Translations under genes and position numbers: made by a program | DNA from: RGIG7213 sp045544195 | Lineage (GTDB): Bacteria; Bacillota; Clostridia; Oscillospirales; CAG-272 | Direction of reading: 5' to 3' | DNA: 64,000 nucleotides | NCBI GenBank assembly: GCA_045544195.1 | Contig: JAZPYO010000048.1 | Span: 11,806 to 75,805 of the forward strand | Shown here: one piece after another, positions 7,842 through 16,979 of the stretch | Layout of the letters: every line of letters begins with the position of its first letter | Numbering within the stretch: the stretch's first letter is position 1 | The notes under the pieces: model-generated | What the model was told of the DNA's origin: nothing | What the model saw: only the letters and a program-made list of their open reading frames with translations | Databases searched by the model: none

Positions 7842-8618
7842 TTAAAAATATCCGTCAAACCCTCGTATGCTGACCTGACCTGAATTTACGTTTTCCGTTC
7901 GTCCGTCGTCATAACGGACGCTTAAGGAATAATCACGGTTCAACCCAAGGACAACGGCTATTTTTTCTGTATTTTCGGTTATTACCTTACAGCGCTTTCC
8001 GATCGTCAGGCAATTTCTTTCGTACTCCTCAAAGCAATCCTCGCCGATGTCAAATATCTCGTCCATACACTGAACGACAGACAGCATAATACTATTGATA
8101 TCAAACATCTTTTCCGTTTGTATCAGAAGCGATGTCGCCTTGTCAGCTATATCCTGAGGAAATGATTCTTTTTTCTGAAGAACATTTATACCGATGCCAA
8201 CTATTACCCTCGGATCACCGTTTTCAAATACCGCCTGTGAAAGAATTCCGCAAACCTTTTTGTTGTTTATAAGCAGGTCGTTCACCCATTTTATCTGTAT
8301 GGCATCACCTATACCGCATGTTCTTTCCAACGCTCTTTTCACAGCCACAGCGCAGCGCGGCGTTACTGAATTAAGCTGCTCGGAAGTTTGATTTCTGAGC
8401 AGATATGACATATAAACGCCCTCGTTTTCGGGCGAATAAAAGCTGTTAGTCCCTCTGCCCTTGCCCGATGTCTGTCTGAGCGAGGAGACCACAGTTTCGT
8501 GCGGTGCATCCTTCAACTCCTTTAAGTACAGATTGGTTGACGAAACACTGTTCAGCGTAATGATATTTTTCATTCGTTCTGCACGAAGAAGCCCTTTGTT
8601 ATCTCGGTCATTCATCAT
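7842..8618 (-). CDS. birA: Biotin--[acetyl-CoA carboxylase] ligase, single-domain BirA
   Basis: The protein of 243-258 residues attaches biotin to the carboxyl carrier protein by way of biotinyl-AMP. It shows SVSSTN, the adenylate-binding SGKGRGTNSFYSP, the KWVNDLLINNKKVCGIL segment with its conserved lysine, and a GIGINV motif. There is no N-terminal helix-turn-helix, so this is a group I enzyme and not a biotin-operon repressor. The start is uncertain: 8618 overlaps cysK by 11 nt, while the ATG at 8573 fits the usual beginning of the catalytic domain. Neither has a strong ribosome site. It is the last gene of the recA-recX-cysK-birA run. Confidence 0.9.
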   Translation of the reverse strand: MMNDRDNKGLLRAERMKNIITLNSVSSTNLYLKELKDAPHETVVSSLRQTSGKGRGTNSFYSPENEGVYMSYLLRNQTSEQLNSVTPRCAVAVKRALERTCGIGDAIQIKWVNDLLINNKKVCGILSQAVFENGDPRVIVGIGINVLQKKESFPQDIADKATSLLIQTEKMFDINSIMLSVVQCMDEIFDIGEDCFEEYERNCLTIGKRCKVITENTEKIAVVLGLNRDYSLSVRYDDGRTENVNSGQVSIRGFDGYF

Positions 8619-9540
8619 AAAACAACGGTGTGGAGTAATATCTGTCCGCCGAATCGGGCAATATTACAACTATATTCTTTCCTTTATTTTCTTCCATACG
8701 GGCAAGATCCAAGGCAGCGTGCAATGCCGCCCCTGAGCTTATTCCGACCAGAAAGCCCTCATTTTTTCCGAGCAGCTTTGATGATGCTATCGCCTCTTCG
8801 GTGGTAACTGTCATTATTTTGTCGATAATATCTGTATTAAGTATTTCGGGAACAAAGCCTGCGCCTATGCCCTGCAGACCGTGCGCTCCCGCGCGCCCCT
8901 GCGACAAAACGGGTGAGTCAGCGGGCTCTACTGCAACTATCTGAACGTTCGGTATTTTTTCCTTAAGATATTCTCCCGTACCCGTAAGCGTTCCGCCTGT
9001 ACCGACTCCGCATACAAAAATATCGACCTTTCCGTCTGTATCGCCGTATATTTCAGGACCTGTCGTTTTATAGTGCGCCTGTGCGTTTGCGGGATTTACA
9101 AACTGCCCTGCGACAACTGCCCCGGGAGTGCTTTTTGCTATAAGCTCCGCTTGCTGTATTGCTCCCTTCATTCCGAGCTTTCCGTCTGTTAAAACGACCT
9201 TCGCTCCATATGCGCGCATAAGGTTTATTCTTTCCTCTGACATCGAATCGGGCATAACTATAACAGCATTATATCCCCTGCACGCACAAACGGATGCAAT
9301 TCCGATGCCCGTATTGCCGGACGTCGGCTCAATTACCGTTGCTCCCTTTGATATAACACCGCGCTTTTCAAGATCGTTTATCATTTCCAAAGCCGCCCTA
9401 TCCTTCACAGAGCCTGTCGGATTAAAATATTCCGCCTTGACAAGCACGGATGCCACGGCGCCTGCCTGCTTTTCCGTTCTGCTGATATGCAAAAGCGGTG
9501 TTTTTCCTATCAAAGCATCTATTGAATCATATATTTTCAT
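8608..9540 (-). CDS. cysK: Cysteine synthase A (O-acetylserine sulfhydrylase)
   Basis: This 310-residue PLP enzyme makes cysteine from O-acetylserine and sulfide. The Schiff-base lysine is Lys46 in NPTGSVKDR. PTSGNTG binds the substrate carboxylate, and GTGGTLTG holds the phosphate. The C-terminal PDSADRYYST is typical of CysK. AAAGGA lies 6 nt before the ATG, inside the end of recX, and the two genes overlap by 14 nt. The overlaps on both sides imply translational coupling in the recA operon. A second, divergent paralogue is at 32881. Confidence 0.93.
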   Translation of the reverse strand: MKIYDSIDALIGKTPLLHISRTEKQAGAVASVLVKAEYFNPTGSVKDRAALEMINDLEKRGVISKGATVIEPTSGNTGIGIASVCACRGYNAVIVMPDSMSEERINLMRAYGAKVVLTDGKLGMKGAIQQAELIAKSTPGAVVAGQFVNPANAQAHYKTTGPEIYGDTDGKVDIFVCGVGTGGTLTGTGEYLKEKIPNVQIVAVEPADSPVLSQGRAGAHGLQGIGAGFVPEILNTDIIDKIMTVTTEEAIASSKLLGKNEGFLVGISSGAALHAALDLARMEENKGKNIVVILPDSADRYYSTPLFYDE

Positions 9541-10192
9541 TTTTTATCCTTTCTCGCTTGTCCGACCTTAAAGCAGAGATATGCTCGAAGGTAAATCCCC
9601 TGCGGAGAACCGAAGCTGCCGCCTTTTGTCCTTCCTGCAGATCAGAAGCGAGCAAAAGGTGAAGTATTCCTTTTTTCCGTGCGTATTTTTCAAGCACCCG
9701 CACGAAATCGACCTGCTTATACACAGTATTCATCGTCTTTTCTATGCAAGCGCGCTCAAAGCCCTTGGATATGAGTTTATCCTTTATTGCAAGTGGTCCT
9801 CTCATATCCTTTATACACGCCGATGCTACTGTCATAGCGCATCTTTCTTCGTTTATATATCCTATCTTTTGAAGGTACGCACTCGCATTTACCGCAGTAT
9901 CGTTTTCAAAGCCCTTCATCTTCAGCTTTTGTGCAAGCGCACATCGTGACATATCGGAATATGAAAGAAGATCAATGCCTTTTTTTATCGCCCGTGTCAG
10001 CTCCTCAAGCTCCGAAAGAATATACATACCGTCTTTATCAAGCTCTGAGCCGAGCGTTATCCCGTGAGCAGTCAAAAGGCGGGAGGATACGGCACTTGTG
10101 CGCCGTTTCCCCCCGTTTTCCACAGTTATATCCGACGTACCGTCACCGTTAAGGCTTATGTCTATGACGGTATATACAGAATTATCACTCAT
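9527..10192 (-). CDS. recX: RecA regulatory protein RecX
   Basis: The 221-residue protein has the helical RecX repeats (for example LLSYSDMSRCALAQKLKMKGF and YINEERCAMTVASACI). It limits RecA filament assembly. It begins ATGAGTGA over the recA stop codon, an 8-nt overlap, so it is translationally coupled to recA. The length is normal for Firmicutes RecX. It precedes cysK with a 14-nt overlap. Confidence 0.9.
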   Translation of the reverse strand: MSDNSVYTVIDISLNGDGTSDITVENGGKRRTSAVSSRLLTAHGITLGSELDKDGMYILSELEELTRAIKKGIDLLSYSDMSRCALAQKLKMKGFENDTAVNASAYLQKIGYINEERCAMTVASACIKDMRGPLAIKDKLISKGFERACIEKTMNTVYKQVDFVRVLEKYARKKGILHLLLASDLQEGQKAAASVLRRGFTFEHISALRSDKRERIKNENI

Positions 10193-11315
10193 CGTCGCCG
10201 TTTATATCGAGCAGACGGATATTGAAATCGTCATCTTCCTCGTCATCATCGTCATCAAGCTCGTATGCATCCGTCAATGAAAGATCTATATCGTCCTTTT
10301 GTGATTTGATCTTATCCTCAAGCTCCTTCATCAACGCAGGGTGTGTTTCTATATATTTTCTTGTGTTTTCCTTACCCTGTCCGAGTCTGTCGCCGTTATA
10401 CGAGAACCACGCACCGCTTTTGTCAAGTATACCAAGCTCCACGCCGATATCGATTATTTCGCTGGACTTGGATATTCCCTTACCGTAGAGTATATCGAAT
10501 TCAGCTACCTTGAAGGGAGGCGCGACCTTATTCTTGACCACCTTGCATTTGATGTGGTTTCCGTATGTTTCACCACCGGATTTAAGACTTTCCTGCTTAC
10601 GCACGTCTATTCTTACCGATGAGTAGAATTTAAGCGCTCTGCCGCCCGGAGTCGTTTCGGGATTTCCGTACATTACGCCGACCTTTTCACGAAGCTGGTT
10701 TATGAATATTACTATGCAGTTTGTTTTTGCGATCGCTCCTGACAGTTTACGGAGCGCCTGGCTCATAAGTCTTGCCTGCAGACCTACGTGAGATGCGCCC
10801 ATCTCGCCGTCTATCTCCTGCTGCGGAACGAGCGCCGCAACAGAGTCTACAACAACAACATCGACAGCGCCCGAACGAACGAGAGCTTCCGTTATTTCAA
10901 GTGCCTGCTCACCGCTGTCGGGCTGTGAAACGAGTAACGAATTTATATCAACTCCGAGAGCCTTTGCGTATACGGGATCAAGTGCGTGCTCGGCATCTAT
11001 AAAAGCTGCCTCGCCGCCCATTTTCTGCACCTCAGCGGCTATATGCAGCGCAACAGTTGTTTTACCTGAGGATTCAGGGCCGAATATTTCCACGATCCTT
11101 CCGCGAGGAACGCCGCCTATACCGAGCGCCAGATCGAGCGTAAGAGAGCCTGTGGGTACTGCGCTGACCTGCATATTTGCATTATCGCCCAGCTTCATTA
11201 TAGTTCCCTTGCCGAATTTCTTTTCTATCTGTGATATTGAAGTAGCAAGTGCTTTTTTCTTTTCATCCGGCTCAACCGCCGCTGCGGGCGCTGCCGCTTT
11301 TTTAACCTTCGCCAT
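10185..11315 (-). CDS. recA: Recombinase A
   Basis: This is the central recombination and SOS-activating ATPase of about 376 residues. It shows Walker A GPESSGKTT, the LLVSQPDSGEQALEI segment, the DNA-binding loop region VGLQARLMSQALRKL, NQLREKVGVMYGNPETTPGG, and an acidic C-terminal tail rich in Asp and Glu. The start is set at the ATG at 11315 (MAKVKKAAAP); the in-frame codon at 11366 lies far upstream of the conserved core. An AAGGA site lies about 12 nt upstream. A perfect SOS box and sigma A promoter are just upstream, so transcription should be DNA-damage inducible. The target could include the self-cleaving repressor at 5949 (inference). Confidence 0.97.
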   Translation of the reverse strand: MAKVKKAAAPAAAVEPDEKKKALATSISQIEKKFGKGTIMKLGDNANMQVSAVPTGSLTLDLALGIGGVPRGRIVEIFGPESSGKTTVALHIAAEVQKMGGEAAFIDAEHALDPVYAKALGVDINSLLVSQPDSGEQALEITEALVRSGAVDVVVVDSVAALVPQQEIDGEMGASHVGLQARLMSQALRKLSGAIAKTNCIVIFINQLREKVGVMYGNPETTPGGRALKFYSSVRIDVRKQESLKSGGETYGNHIKCKVVKNKVAPPFKVAEFDILYGKGISKSSEIIDIGVELGILDKSGAWFSYNGDRLGQGKENTRKYIETHPALMKELEDKIKSQKDDIDLSLTDAYELDDDDDEEDDDFNIRLLDINGDDE

Positions 11316-11391
11316 TATTCTGACCGTTCCTTTCTTATGTAATGCTCCCTTTTCCGTGTCAGCCACGAGAAGACCGCATTTTCACAAAATC

Positions 11392-11405
11392 CGAACAAAC
11401 GTTCG
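11392..11405 (-). promoter_or_regulatory. SOS (LexA) box of the recA operon
   Basis: The sequence CGAACAAACGTTCG is an exact match to the Gram-positive LexA consensus CGAAC-N4-GTTCG. It sits just downstream of the -10 element, over the likely transcription start, which is a repressing position. Confidence 0.92.
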
Positions 11406-11415
11406 TTTTTGTTTG

Positions 11416-11444
11416 ATTATACATCATATAATGTGAAAAATCAA
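11416..11444 (-). promoter_or_regulatory. Sigma A promoter of recA
   Basis: On the minus strand it reads TTGATT, 17 nt, TATAAT. The predicted start lies near 11409, at the edge of the SOS box. Confidence 0.8.
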
Positions 11445-11491
11445 TATCAGAATTTATAATTTACAATATTTTCACAATCAGCAAAAAGCTA

Positions 11492-12280
11492 TTATTCCGT
11501 CCTTGGAGCAAAGAACGTGCCGATGCCCTTGCCCTGCGCTATTTCGTACAGCACCTCGGGATTTTCACCGTTAGCTATGACCATTGCAATGCCCGCCTCG
11601 GTAACGGTCTTTGCGGCTTCTATCTTCGCCCTCATACCGCCTGTACCTCTGACTGTACCCTCACCGCCTGCCATAGCGAATATTTCTTCGTCTATATTCT
11701 TTACACGCTTTATCATAACGGCATCCTCATTTTCGCGGGGGTTTTTATCGTATAATCCGTCAATATCGGACAGATTTACGAGCAGATCTGCATCAGACAC
11801 ACGCGCGACAAGGGCAGCCAGGGTATCGTTACCGCCGAATTTTATTCCGTCGTACGATATTGAGTCATTTTCGTTTACTATCGGTATAACTCCCATTTTC
11901 AGAAGCGTGCTGAACGTATTGCGCGCGTTCTGCCACGGCTCCTCTCTGTCCATTATAGACTTTGTGAGCAGTATCTGACCGACCTGATGGCCGTAGCCCG
12001 AAAAGAATCTTTCGTACATTCTCATAAGCTCCGACTGTCCTATTGCCGCCATTGCCTGCTTTTCAACAAGCGTCATAGGATGGTGATCAAGATTTACCCT
12101 TGATGCGCCTGCGGCAACAGCGCCTGACGAAACAAGGACGACCTGCGTTCCGCTGTTTTTTATATCGGAAAGAACGCAAGCGAGCTTTTCCATCCTGCGT
12201 AAATTCAGTCTTCCGTTATCATACGTAAGCGTAGATGTTCCGACCTTGACAACAATACGCTTATACAAAATATCGAGCAT
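11492..12280 (-). CDS. proB: Glutamate 5-kinase (short form without PUA domain)
   Basis: The 262-residue enzyme phosphorylates glutamate in proline synthesis. It has the amino-acid kinase fold: VVKVGTSTLTYDNGRL near the N-terminus, SSGAVAAG, the VNENDSIS motif, FGGNDTLAALVA, and GTGGMRAKIEAA. It stops at the end of the kinase domain, whereas E. coli ProB has a further PUA domain of about 100 residues. No proA is adjacent. AGGAG lies 8 nt before the ATG. The gene stands upstream of the recA operon on the same strand, and no terminator was seen between them. Confidence 0.93.
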   Translation of the reverse strand: MLDILYKRIVVKVGTSTLTYDNGRLNLRRMEKLACVLSDIKNSGTQVVLVSSGAVAAGASRVNLDHHPMTLVEKQAMAAIGQSELMRMYERFFSGYGHQVGQILLTKSIMDREEPWQNARNTFSTLLKMGVIPIVNENDSISYDGIKFGGNDTLAALVARVSDADLLVNLSDIDGLYDKNPRENEDAVMIKRVKNIDEEIFAMAGGEGTVRGTGGMRAKIEAAKTVTEAGIAMVIANGENPEVLYEIAQGKGIGTFFAPRTE

Positions 12281-12492
12281 ATGTAAACTCCTTTTTATAT
12301 CCCTTTAAAAGCGTTCGGAAAAGATATCCGAGGCTTTAAATGTATTTTATAAAATATTATTAAAAATCCCTTTTTTATTTAAAATATAGGTTGTATAATG
12401 TGTTAGAATAGACACTCAATATCGGTGTTTTCGTTATTATACTACGGATACACCGAAAAATCAAGTGTAATTTTTATATTTTGAGGTGCATA

Positions 12493-12774
12493 ATGAAACA
12501 GAGCATAAAGGTACAGGTTGCGGGAGTTACGTTCCACGTTGTCACAGAGGACAGCGAAGAACGCACGCTTCAGATAGCCTCTCTCGTCAACAGCAAAATA
12601 AACAGTCTTGTATTGAAAACCACGGATTGCACGAAAATGAAGGCGGCAACTCTTTGCGCTATGGATTACTGCAGTGAAGCCCTGGAGCTCAGAGAGAAGG
12701 TAAAGGAGCTTGAAGAACAGCTCAAAAAGGCAAAGGGCAGCAAGGATGCCTGCGGATTTCTTGACGGTATTTGA
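12493..12774 (+). CDS. zapA: Cell division protein ZapA
   Basis: The 93-residue protein matches ZapA, the FtsZ-ring bundling factor. It has a short beta-strand head (IKVQVAGVTFHVVTEDSEE), the stretch LQIASLVNSKIN, and a C-terminal coiled coil (about 60-85; ALELREKVKELEEQLKKAK). The start at 12493 is chosen because GAGGTG lies 5 nt upstream. It opens the shape and division operon, and its stop codon region provides the ribosome site of the next gene. Confidence 0.87.
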   Translation: MKQSIKVQVAGVTFHVVTEDSEERTLQIASLVNSKINSLVLKTTDCTKMKAATLCAMDYCSEALELREKVKELEEQLKKAKGSKDACGFLDGI

Positions 12775-12785
12775 GGGTACGAGCT

Positions 12786-14897
12786 GTGAGCAATGTTAAA
12801 AAGCCTGCCCTGCTTTTGCCCGCGGGAACGCCGAGTGCGCTCGATGCGGCGATAAAAGCGGGAGCTGATGAAATATATTTCGGCGCCCGTTCCTTTAACG
12901 CAAGAATGGGTGCGGATAACTTTTCCCCTGAGGAAATACTGAACGCCGTCAGAAAATGCCATTTTTACGGTGTGAAAACAAATATAACTCTGAACACCTC
13001 CGTGCACGACAGAGAATACGGCGATCTTCTGCGTCTGTGCGAGTTTCTTTACAGAGCTGATTGCGATTCGATAATATGCGCCGACCCCGGCGTTTGCGCT
13101 TTGATAAGACAGACGTTTCCCGATTTTCGTTTACACGCAAGCACACAATGCGCTTGTCACAACGTATCGGCGGCAAAAACGCTCAAAAATATGGGCTACT
13201 GCCGTATGGTAGTTGCAAGAGAGGCATCGTTTGAGGATATTCTGCTTATGCGTAAGGAATATCCCGAAATGGAATACGAGATATTCGTTCACGGTGCGCT
13301 GTGTGTATGTCATTCGGGAATGTGCTCATTGAGCGCTTGTATGGGCGGAAGAAGCGGAAACAGAGGAAGCTGCGCCCAGCCGTGCAGACTTCCCGATAAA
13401 AACGGCAATTACCCCCTGTCGCTGAAGGACCTTTGTCTTGCAAGCTACATTCCCGAAATAATCAGAAGCGGCGTTGCCGCCCTTAAGATCGAGGGCAGAA
13501 TGAAAAGCCCTGAATACGTTTTCGGCGTAGGAAGCATATACAGAACGTTGCTCGACGAAAACAGAGAGCCTACGCAAGAGGAGCTTACGCGGCTTGAAAG
13601 GCTCTTTTCCCGCGACGGCTTTACAGATGGATATTTTACAAAGACGGTCGGCAGAGGAATGCTCGGCATACGCAGCGAGGAAAGCAAGGCGATAACTAAG
13701 GACACAGAGGGTACTGTCGCCTTTGAGATGAAAAACGCAAAAAGAACTCTGCCCGTTACGATGACTGCCGAATTTATCCAAGGCACTGCGTGCCGTCTGC
13801 AAATGACGTGTAACGGCAAGAGCGTCACCGTTTACGGCTCAGCGCCCGAGAAAGCAAAAACAGCCCCGTTGACGCAGGATGGCGTGAGAAAAAATCTTTC
13901 AAAGCTCGGCGCAACGCCTTTTTCTGCCAACGAGGACGATATTTCAGTCATTCTCGGCGATGATGTTATGCTCCCCGTTTCCGCAATAAATTCATTACGG
14001 CGCACCGCTACTGACAAGCTGATAAACGAAATACAGACAGTATATCACCCCGAAAGGACTGATTTTGAGCTAAGCACAAGAAAAGATACTGTGCAAAGCG
14101 ACAAGCCTGTGTATCACAGGGTCAACGTAGCTCATTTCACACACGCATCAAAAATGCCCGGCAGAATGGCTTTGAGCGGATTTTCACACATATTTCTTCC
14201 CATTGAGGAGTACCTCAAGGCAGATGAGAGCGTACGTTCGGTGGTTGACGGTGTTGAATTTCCTTCTGTTGTGATGCAAAGCGAATACGATGAGCTTGAG
14301 GAAATGGCTGTAAGAGTAAAGCTGGCGGGCATAAACAGAGTTACCGTATCGAACATCGGCTCACTCAATCTTGCCCTGAAATACGGATTTACCGTCCACG
14401 GCGGTCTCGGAATGAACGTGCAGAGCGCACATACTGCAAAGGAGCTTGCCGCGCTCGGATTTGACGATCTTACGGTAAGCTGTGAGCTTAAGCTCCCTGC
14501 GATAAAGGCTCTGGCAGAGGAATCCGTCATTCCCGCAGGTGTTGTCATATACGGAAAGATCCCCGTTATGACGGTCGAAAAATGCATTATAAGAGATATT
14601 GCCATGGGTTCAAGGGCTCCTGAAATAGATTCCTGCTCATACTGCAATGAAAACGACTATACATATCTTACTGACAGACGCTCGGCAAGCCTGCCTGTAA
14701 GACGCACATTCCGTCACAGAAATGTGATCTACAACAGTATTCCGATATATATGGCTGACAAGATGGACGGCATCATATCAAGCGGTATCGGCGATCTTCA
14801 TTATTATTTCACAGATGAAAGCGCAGCCGAGGCAGCACAGATCATAGAAAGCTACAAAAACGGCTCTGCACACACAAAAGAGGTCAAAAGATTATGA
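12786..14897 (+). CDS. U32 family protein, probable RlhA-type RNA hydroxylase
   Basis: The protein of about 703 residues has the U32 TIM-barrel domain (LLPAGTPSALDAAIKAGADEIYFG) and the U32 signature YEIFVHGALCVCHSGMCSLS. A cysteine set follows (CMGG, SCAQPCR) that fits a [4Fe-4S] cluster. A C-terminal part of about 300 residues resembles DUF3656, as in E. coli RlhA, which hydroxylates 23S rRNA at C2501. The related TrhP lacks this extension and modifies tRNA. Members are often annotated as collagenase-like peptidases, but RNA hydroxylation is the established activity. The start is a GTG with GAGGG about 8 nt upstream, overlapping the end of zapA only through its leader. It overlaps dut by 4 nt. 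Confidence 0.87.
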   Translation: MSNVKKPALLLPAGTPSALDAAIKAGADEIYFGARSFNARMGADNFSPEEILNAVRKCHFYGVKTNITLNTSVHDREYGDLLRLCEFLYRADCDSIICADPGVCALIRQTFPDFRLHASTQCACHNVSAAKTLKNMGYCRMVVAREASFEDILLMRKEYPEMEYEIFVHGALCVCHSGMCSLSACMGGRSGNRGSCAQPCRLPDKNGNYPLSLKDLCLASYIPEIIRSGVAALKIEGRMKSPEYVFGVGSIYRTLLDENREPTQEELTRLERLFSRDGFTDGYFTKTVGRGMLGIRSEESKAITKDTEGTVAFEMKNAKRTLPVTMTAEFIQGTACRLQMTCNGKSVTVYGSAPEKAKTAPLTQDGVRKNLSKLGATPFSANEDDISVILGDDVMLPVSAINSLRRTATDKLINEIQTVYHPERTDFELSTRKDTVQSDKPVYHRVNVAHFTHASKMPGRMALSGFSHIFLPIEEYLKADESVRSVVDGVEFPSVVMQSEYDELEEMAVRVKLAGINRVTVSNIGSLNLALKYGFTVHGGLGMNVQSAHTAKELAALGFDDLTVSCELKLPAIKALAEESVIPAGVVIYGKIPVMTVEKCIIRDIAMGSRAPEIDSCSYCNENDYTYLTDRRSASLPVRRTFRHRNVIYNSIPIYMADKMDGIISSGIGDLHYYFTDESAAEAAQIIESYKNGSAHTKEVKRL

Positions 14898-15325
14898 TAG
14901 TAAAATATAAAATACTCAGAAACGGCGCTAAAGCCCCTTCTTATCAAAGCGATGGCGCTGCAGGTGCTGATCTTTATGCGTGCGACACTGTTGAAATACC
15001 CCCGCAGGAAAGACGCCTGATCCCAACAGGAATAGCGATCGAATGTGAAAGACGTGACATCGCCGCCATAATATGCGCAAGGAGCGGTCTGGCAACAAAG
15101 CACGGTATTGCTCTTGCAAACGGTATCGGTGTCGTTGACAGCGATTACAGGGGCGAAATAATGGTATCCTGTATAAATCTTTCAGACAAAAGCTACACCG
15201 TGATGAGCGGTGAGCGTATTGCCCAGCTTATGCTGGTTCCCGTTGCAGTCGGCAAATTCATCGAAGGCGAGCTTTCCGAAACAGAAAGAGGCAACGGCGG
15301 CTTCGGCTCTACGGGCAGCAAATAA
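14894..15325 (+). CDS. dut: Deoxyuridine 5'-triphosphate nucleotidohydrolase (dUTPase)
   Basis: The 143-residue trimeric dUTPase converts dUTP to dUMP and keeps uracil out of DNA. All five family motifs are present, including GAAGADLYA-like, ARSGLA, NGIGVVDSDYRGEI, ERIAQL, and the C-terminal GNGGFGSTG. Its length is standard. The ATG overlaps the previous gene's stop in an ATGA arrangement. Confidence 0.95.
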   Translation: MIVKYKILRNGAKAPSYQSDGAAGADLYACDTVEIPPQERRLIPTGIAIECERRDIAAIICARSGLATKHGIALANGIGVVDSDYRGEIMVSCINLSDKSYTVMSGERIAQLMLVPVAVGKFIEGELSETERGNGGFGSTGSK

Positions 15326-15346
15326 ATTACAGAGCAGAGAGAACAA

Positions 15347-15931
15347 ATGATATATTTAGCATCCAAATCACCCAGAAGAAAAGAAATACTCAAAACAGCC
15401 GGAATAGATTTCAAGATAATCAGCGCAGAGACGGATGAGGAATGCGCCTTTTCACCCGACGTACAGGATCTCGTTATGGGTCTTGCCTGGCGTAAGCTCA
15501 GAGCAGTACAGGAAAAGGTCAAGAGCGACGATATAATCATCGCCGCAGACACCGTTGTATGCTATGACGGCATCGTGCTTACGAAGCCTCAGGACGAGCA
15601 GGACGCATTCCGTATGCTTTCCATGCTTTCGGGCGATTTTCACGAGGTATACACAGGCTTTGTGGTGAGCCGCGCAGACCGTTACATTGCCGATTACGAT
15701 GTAACAAGAGTAAAAATGCGTGACATATCCTCCGAAGAGATAATGAAATATATCGCCACAGGCGAATGCGATGACAAGGCAGGCGCTTATGCAATACAGG
15801 GCATGGGCAGCGTCTTTATTGAAAGGATCGAGGGAAGCTATCATAATGTTGTCGGACTGCCTATATGCAAGGTATTCAACGCATTGAGGGAGCTTTCCGG
15901 AAAGGACCGGATCTTATGGCAAAGCATATAG
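15347..15931 (+). CDS. maf: Maf family nucleotide pyrophosphatase
   Basis: The 194-residue protein has the Maf signature ASKSPRRKEIL at the N-terminus, IIAADTVV with the catalytic aspartate, and a late DKAGAYAIQG segment. Maf proteins hydrolyse dTTP, UTP or modified nucleotides and affect septation. A GAGAGAA-type site precedes the ATG. The reading frame overlaps mreB by 16 nt, and the maf-mreB-mreC-mreD order is widely conserved. Confidence 0.95.
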   Translation: MIYLASKSPRRKEILKTAGIDFKIISAETDEECAFSPDVQDLVMGLAWRKLRAVQEKVKSDDIIIAADTVVCYDGIVLTKPQDEQDAFRMLSMLSGDFHEVYTGFVVSRADRYIADYDVTRVKMRDISSEEIMKYIATGECDDKAGAYAIQGMGSVFIERIEGSYHNVVGLPICKVFNALRELSGKDRILWQSI

Positions 15932-16932
15932 GTCTTGATTTAGGTCAGGCGACCGTAAAGATATATTACAAGGGCAAGGGCATCGTTCTTCGTGAGCCGA
16001 CAGTCATTGCATACGACACAGCAAAGGGCGAGGTAATTGCCGCGGGCAGACAGGCGTATAAAATGCACGGCAGAACACCGAGAGGAAAGGAAGCGGTAAG
16101 ACCGTTGAAAAACGGCGTTATCGACAGCTACTCCGACGCATCCGAGCTTTTGCTGTCGTTTTACAAGGCGCTCGGAATAAAAAGCGCATTCAGCGGTCCG
16201 AAGGTAGCTTTGGGCATTCCGTGGGGAGTGTCAGAGGTCGAGCGCAACGCATTTGAAAACGTATGTCTTGAAGCAGGCGCAAGAAGCGTGACGCATCTTA
16301 TTTGTCAGCCCATGGCGGCGGCAGTCGGCGCGGGAATAAACATTCTTAAGGCAAAGGGCAATCTTATCTGCGATATCGGCGGCGGAAAAACGCAAACGGC
16401 GGTAATATCGTACCGAGGCGTACTGCACGCAAGCAAGACGTCCTTGGGCGGTCAGGACCTTGACGGCGCTATCGTTTCGTACATCCGAAACACATACAAT
16501 GTCCTTATAGGAGATCTGACGGCGGAATTTCTCAAAAAATCCATAGGCTCGGCGCACCCTGCATTTGACAGAGGCTCTGTAAAGGTCTACGGCCGTGATA
16601 TAGTTACAGGTAGAGGCGCGGAAATAACGATCTCATCAGGTCAGGTACGCGAAGCAATGTCCGATTGTCTTGAAAAAATATCGGACAGCATTCGCTCCAC
16701 GCTTGAAAATATGCCCCCGAGAATAGCGTCGGATATATTTGACGGCGGACTTTTGCTATGCGGCGGCACATCGCTTTTACCCGGTATTGAAAGGCTTTTG
16801 AGCGATTCTATCGGCATTGAAGCGAAAAAGGCTGCCCGTCCGCTGGACTGCATAGCAAACGGAATAGGAAAAATAATCGACTCCTCGGGCGAGCTTACTG
16901 AGATAGTAAGCCGTCAGGAGCAGATGAACTGA
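15916..16932 (+). CDS. mreB: Rod shape-determining protein MreB
   Basis: This is an actin-like ATPase of about 338 residues. It has the phosphate-binding segment HIGLDLGQATVKIYYKGKG, a second phosphate loop CDIGGGKTQTAVIS, and the adenosine motif LLCGGTSLLPGI. It directs the elongasome with MreC, MreD and PBP2, all encoded immediately downstream. The start at 15916 is supported by AAAGGA 9 nt upstream. The sequence departs from canonical MreB at several positions (GQATVKI rather than GTANTLV), so an Mbl/MreBH-like paralogue is possible. Confidence 0.9.
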   Translation: MAKHIGLDLGQATVKIYYKGKGIVLREPTVIAYDTAKGEVIAAGRQAYKMHGRTPRGKEAVRPLKNGVIDSYSDASELLLSFYKALGIKSAFSGPKVALGIPWGVSEVERNAFENVCLEAGARSVTHLICQPMAAAVGAGINILKAKGNLICDIGGGKTQTAVISYRGVLHASKTSLGGQDLDGAIVSYIRNTYNVLIGDLTAEFLKKSIGSAHPAFDRGSVKVYGRDIVTGRGAEITISSGQVREAMSDCLEKISDSIRSTLENMPPRIASDIFDGGLLLCGGTSLLPGIERLLSDSIGIEAKKAARPLDCIANGIGKIIDSSGELTEIVSRQEQMN

Positions 16933-16979
16933 CAAACGAAAGCTCTTTGGTAACAACCGAAGAAAAAATACAGGTCACG

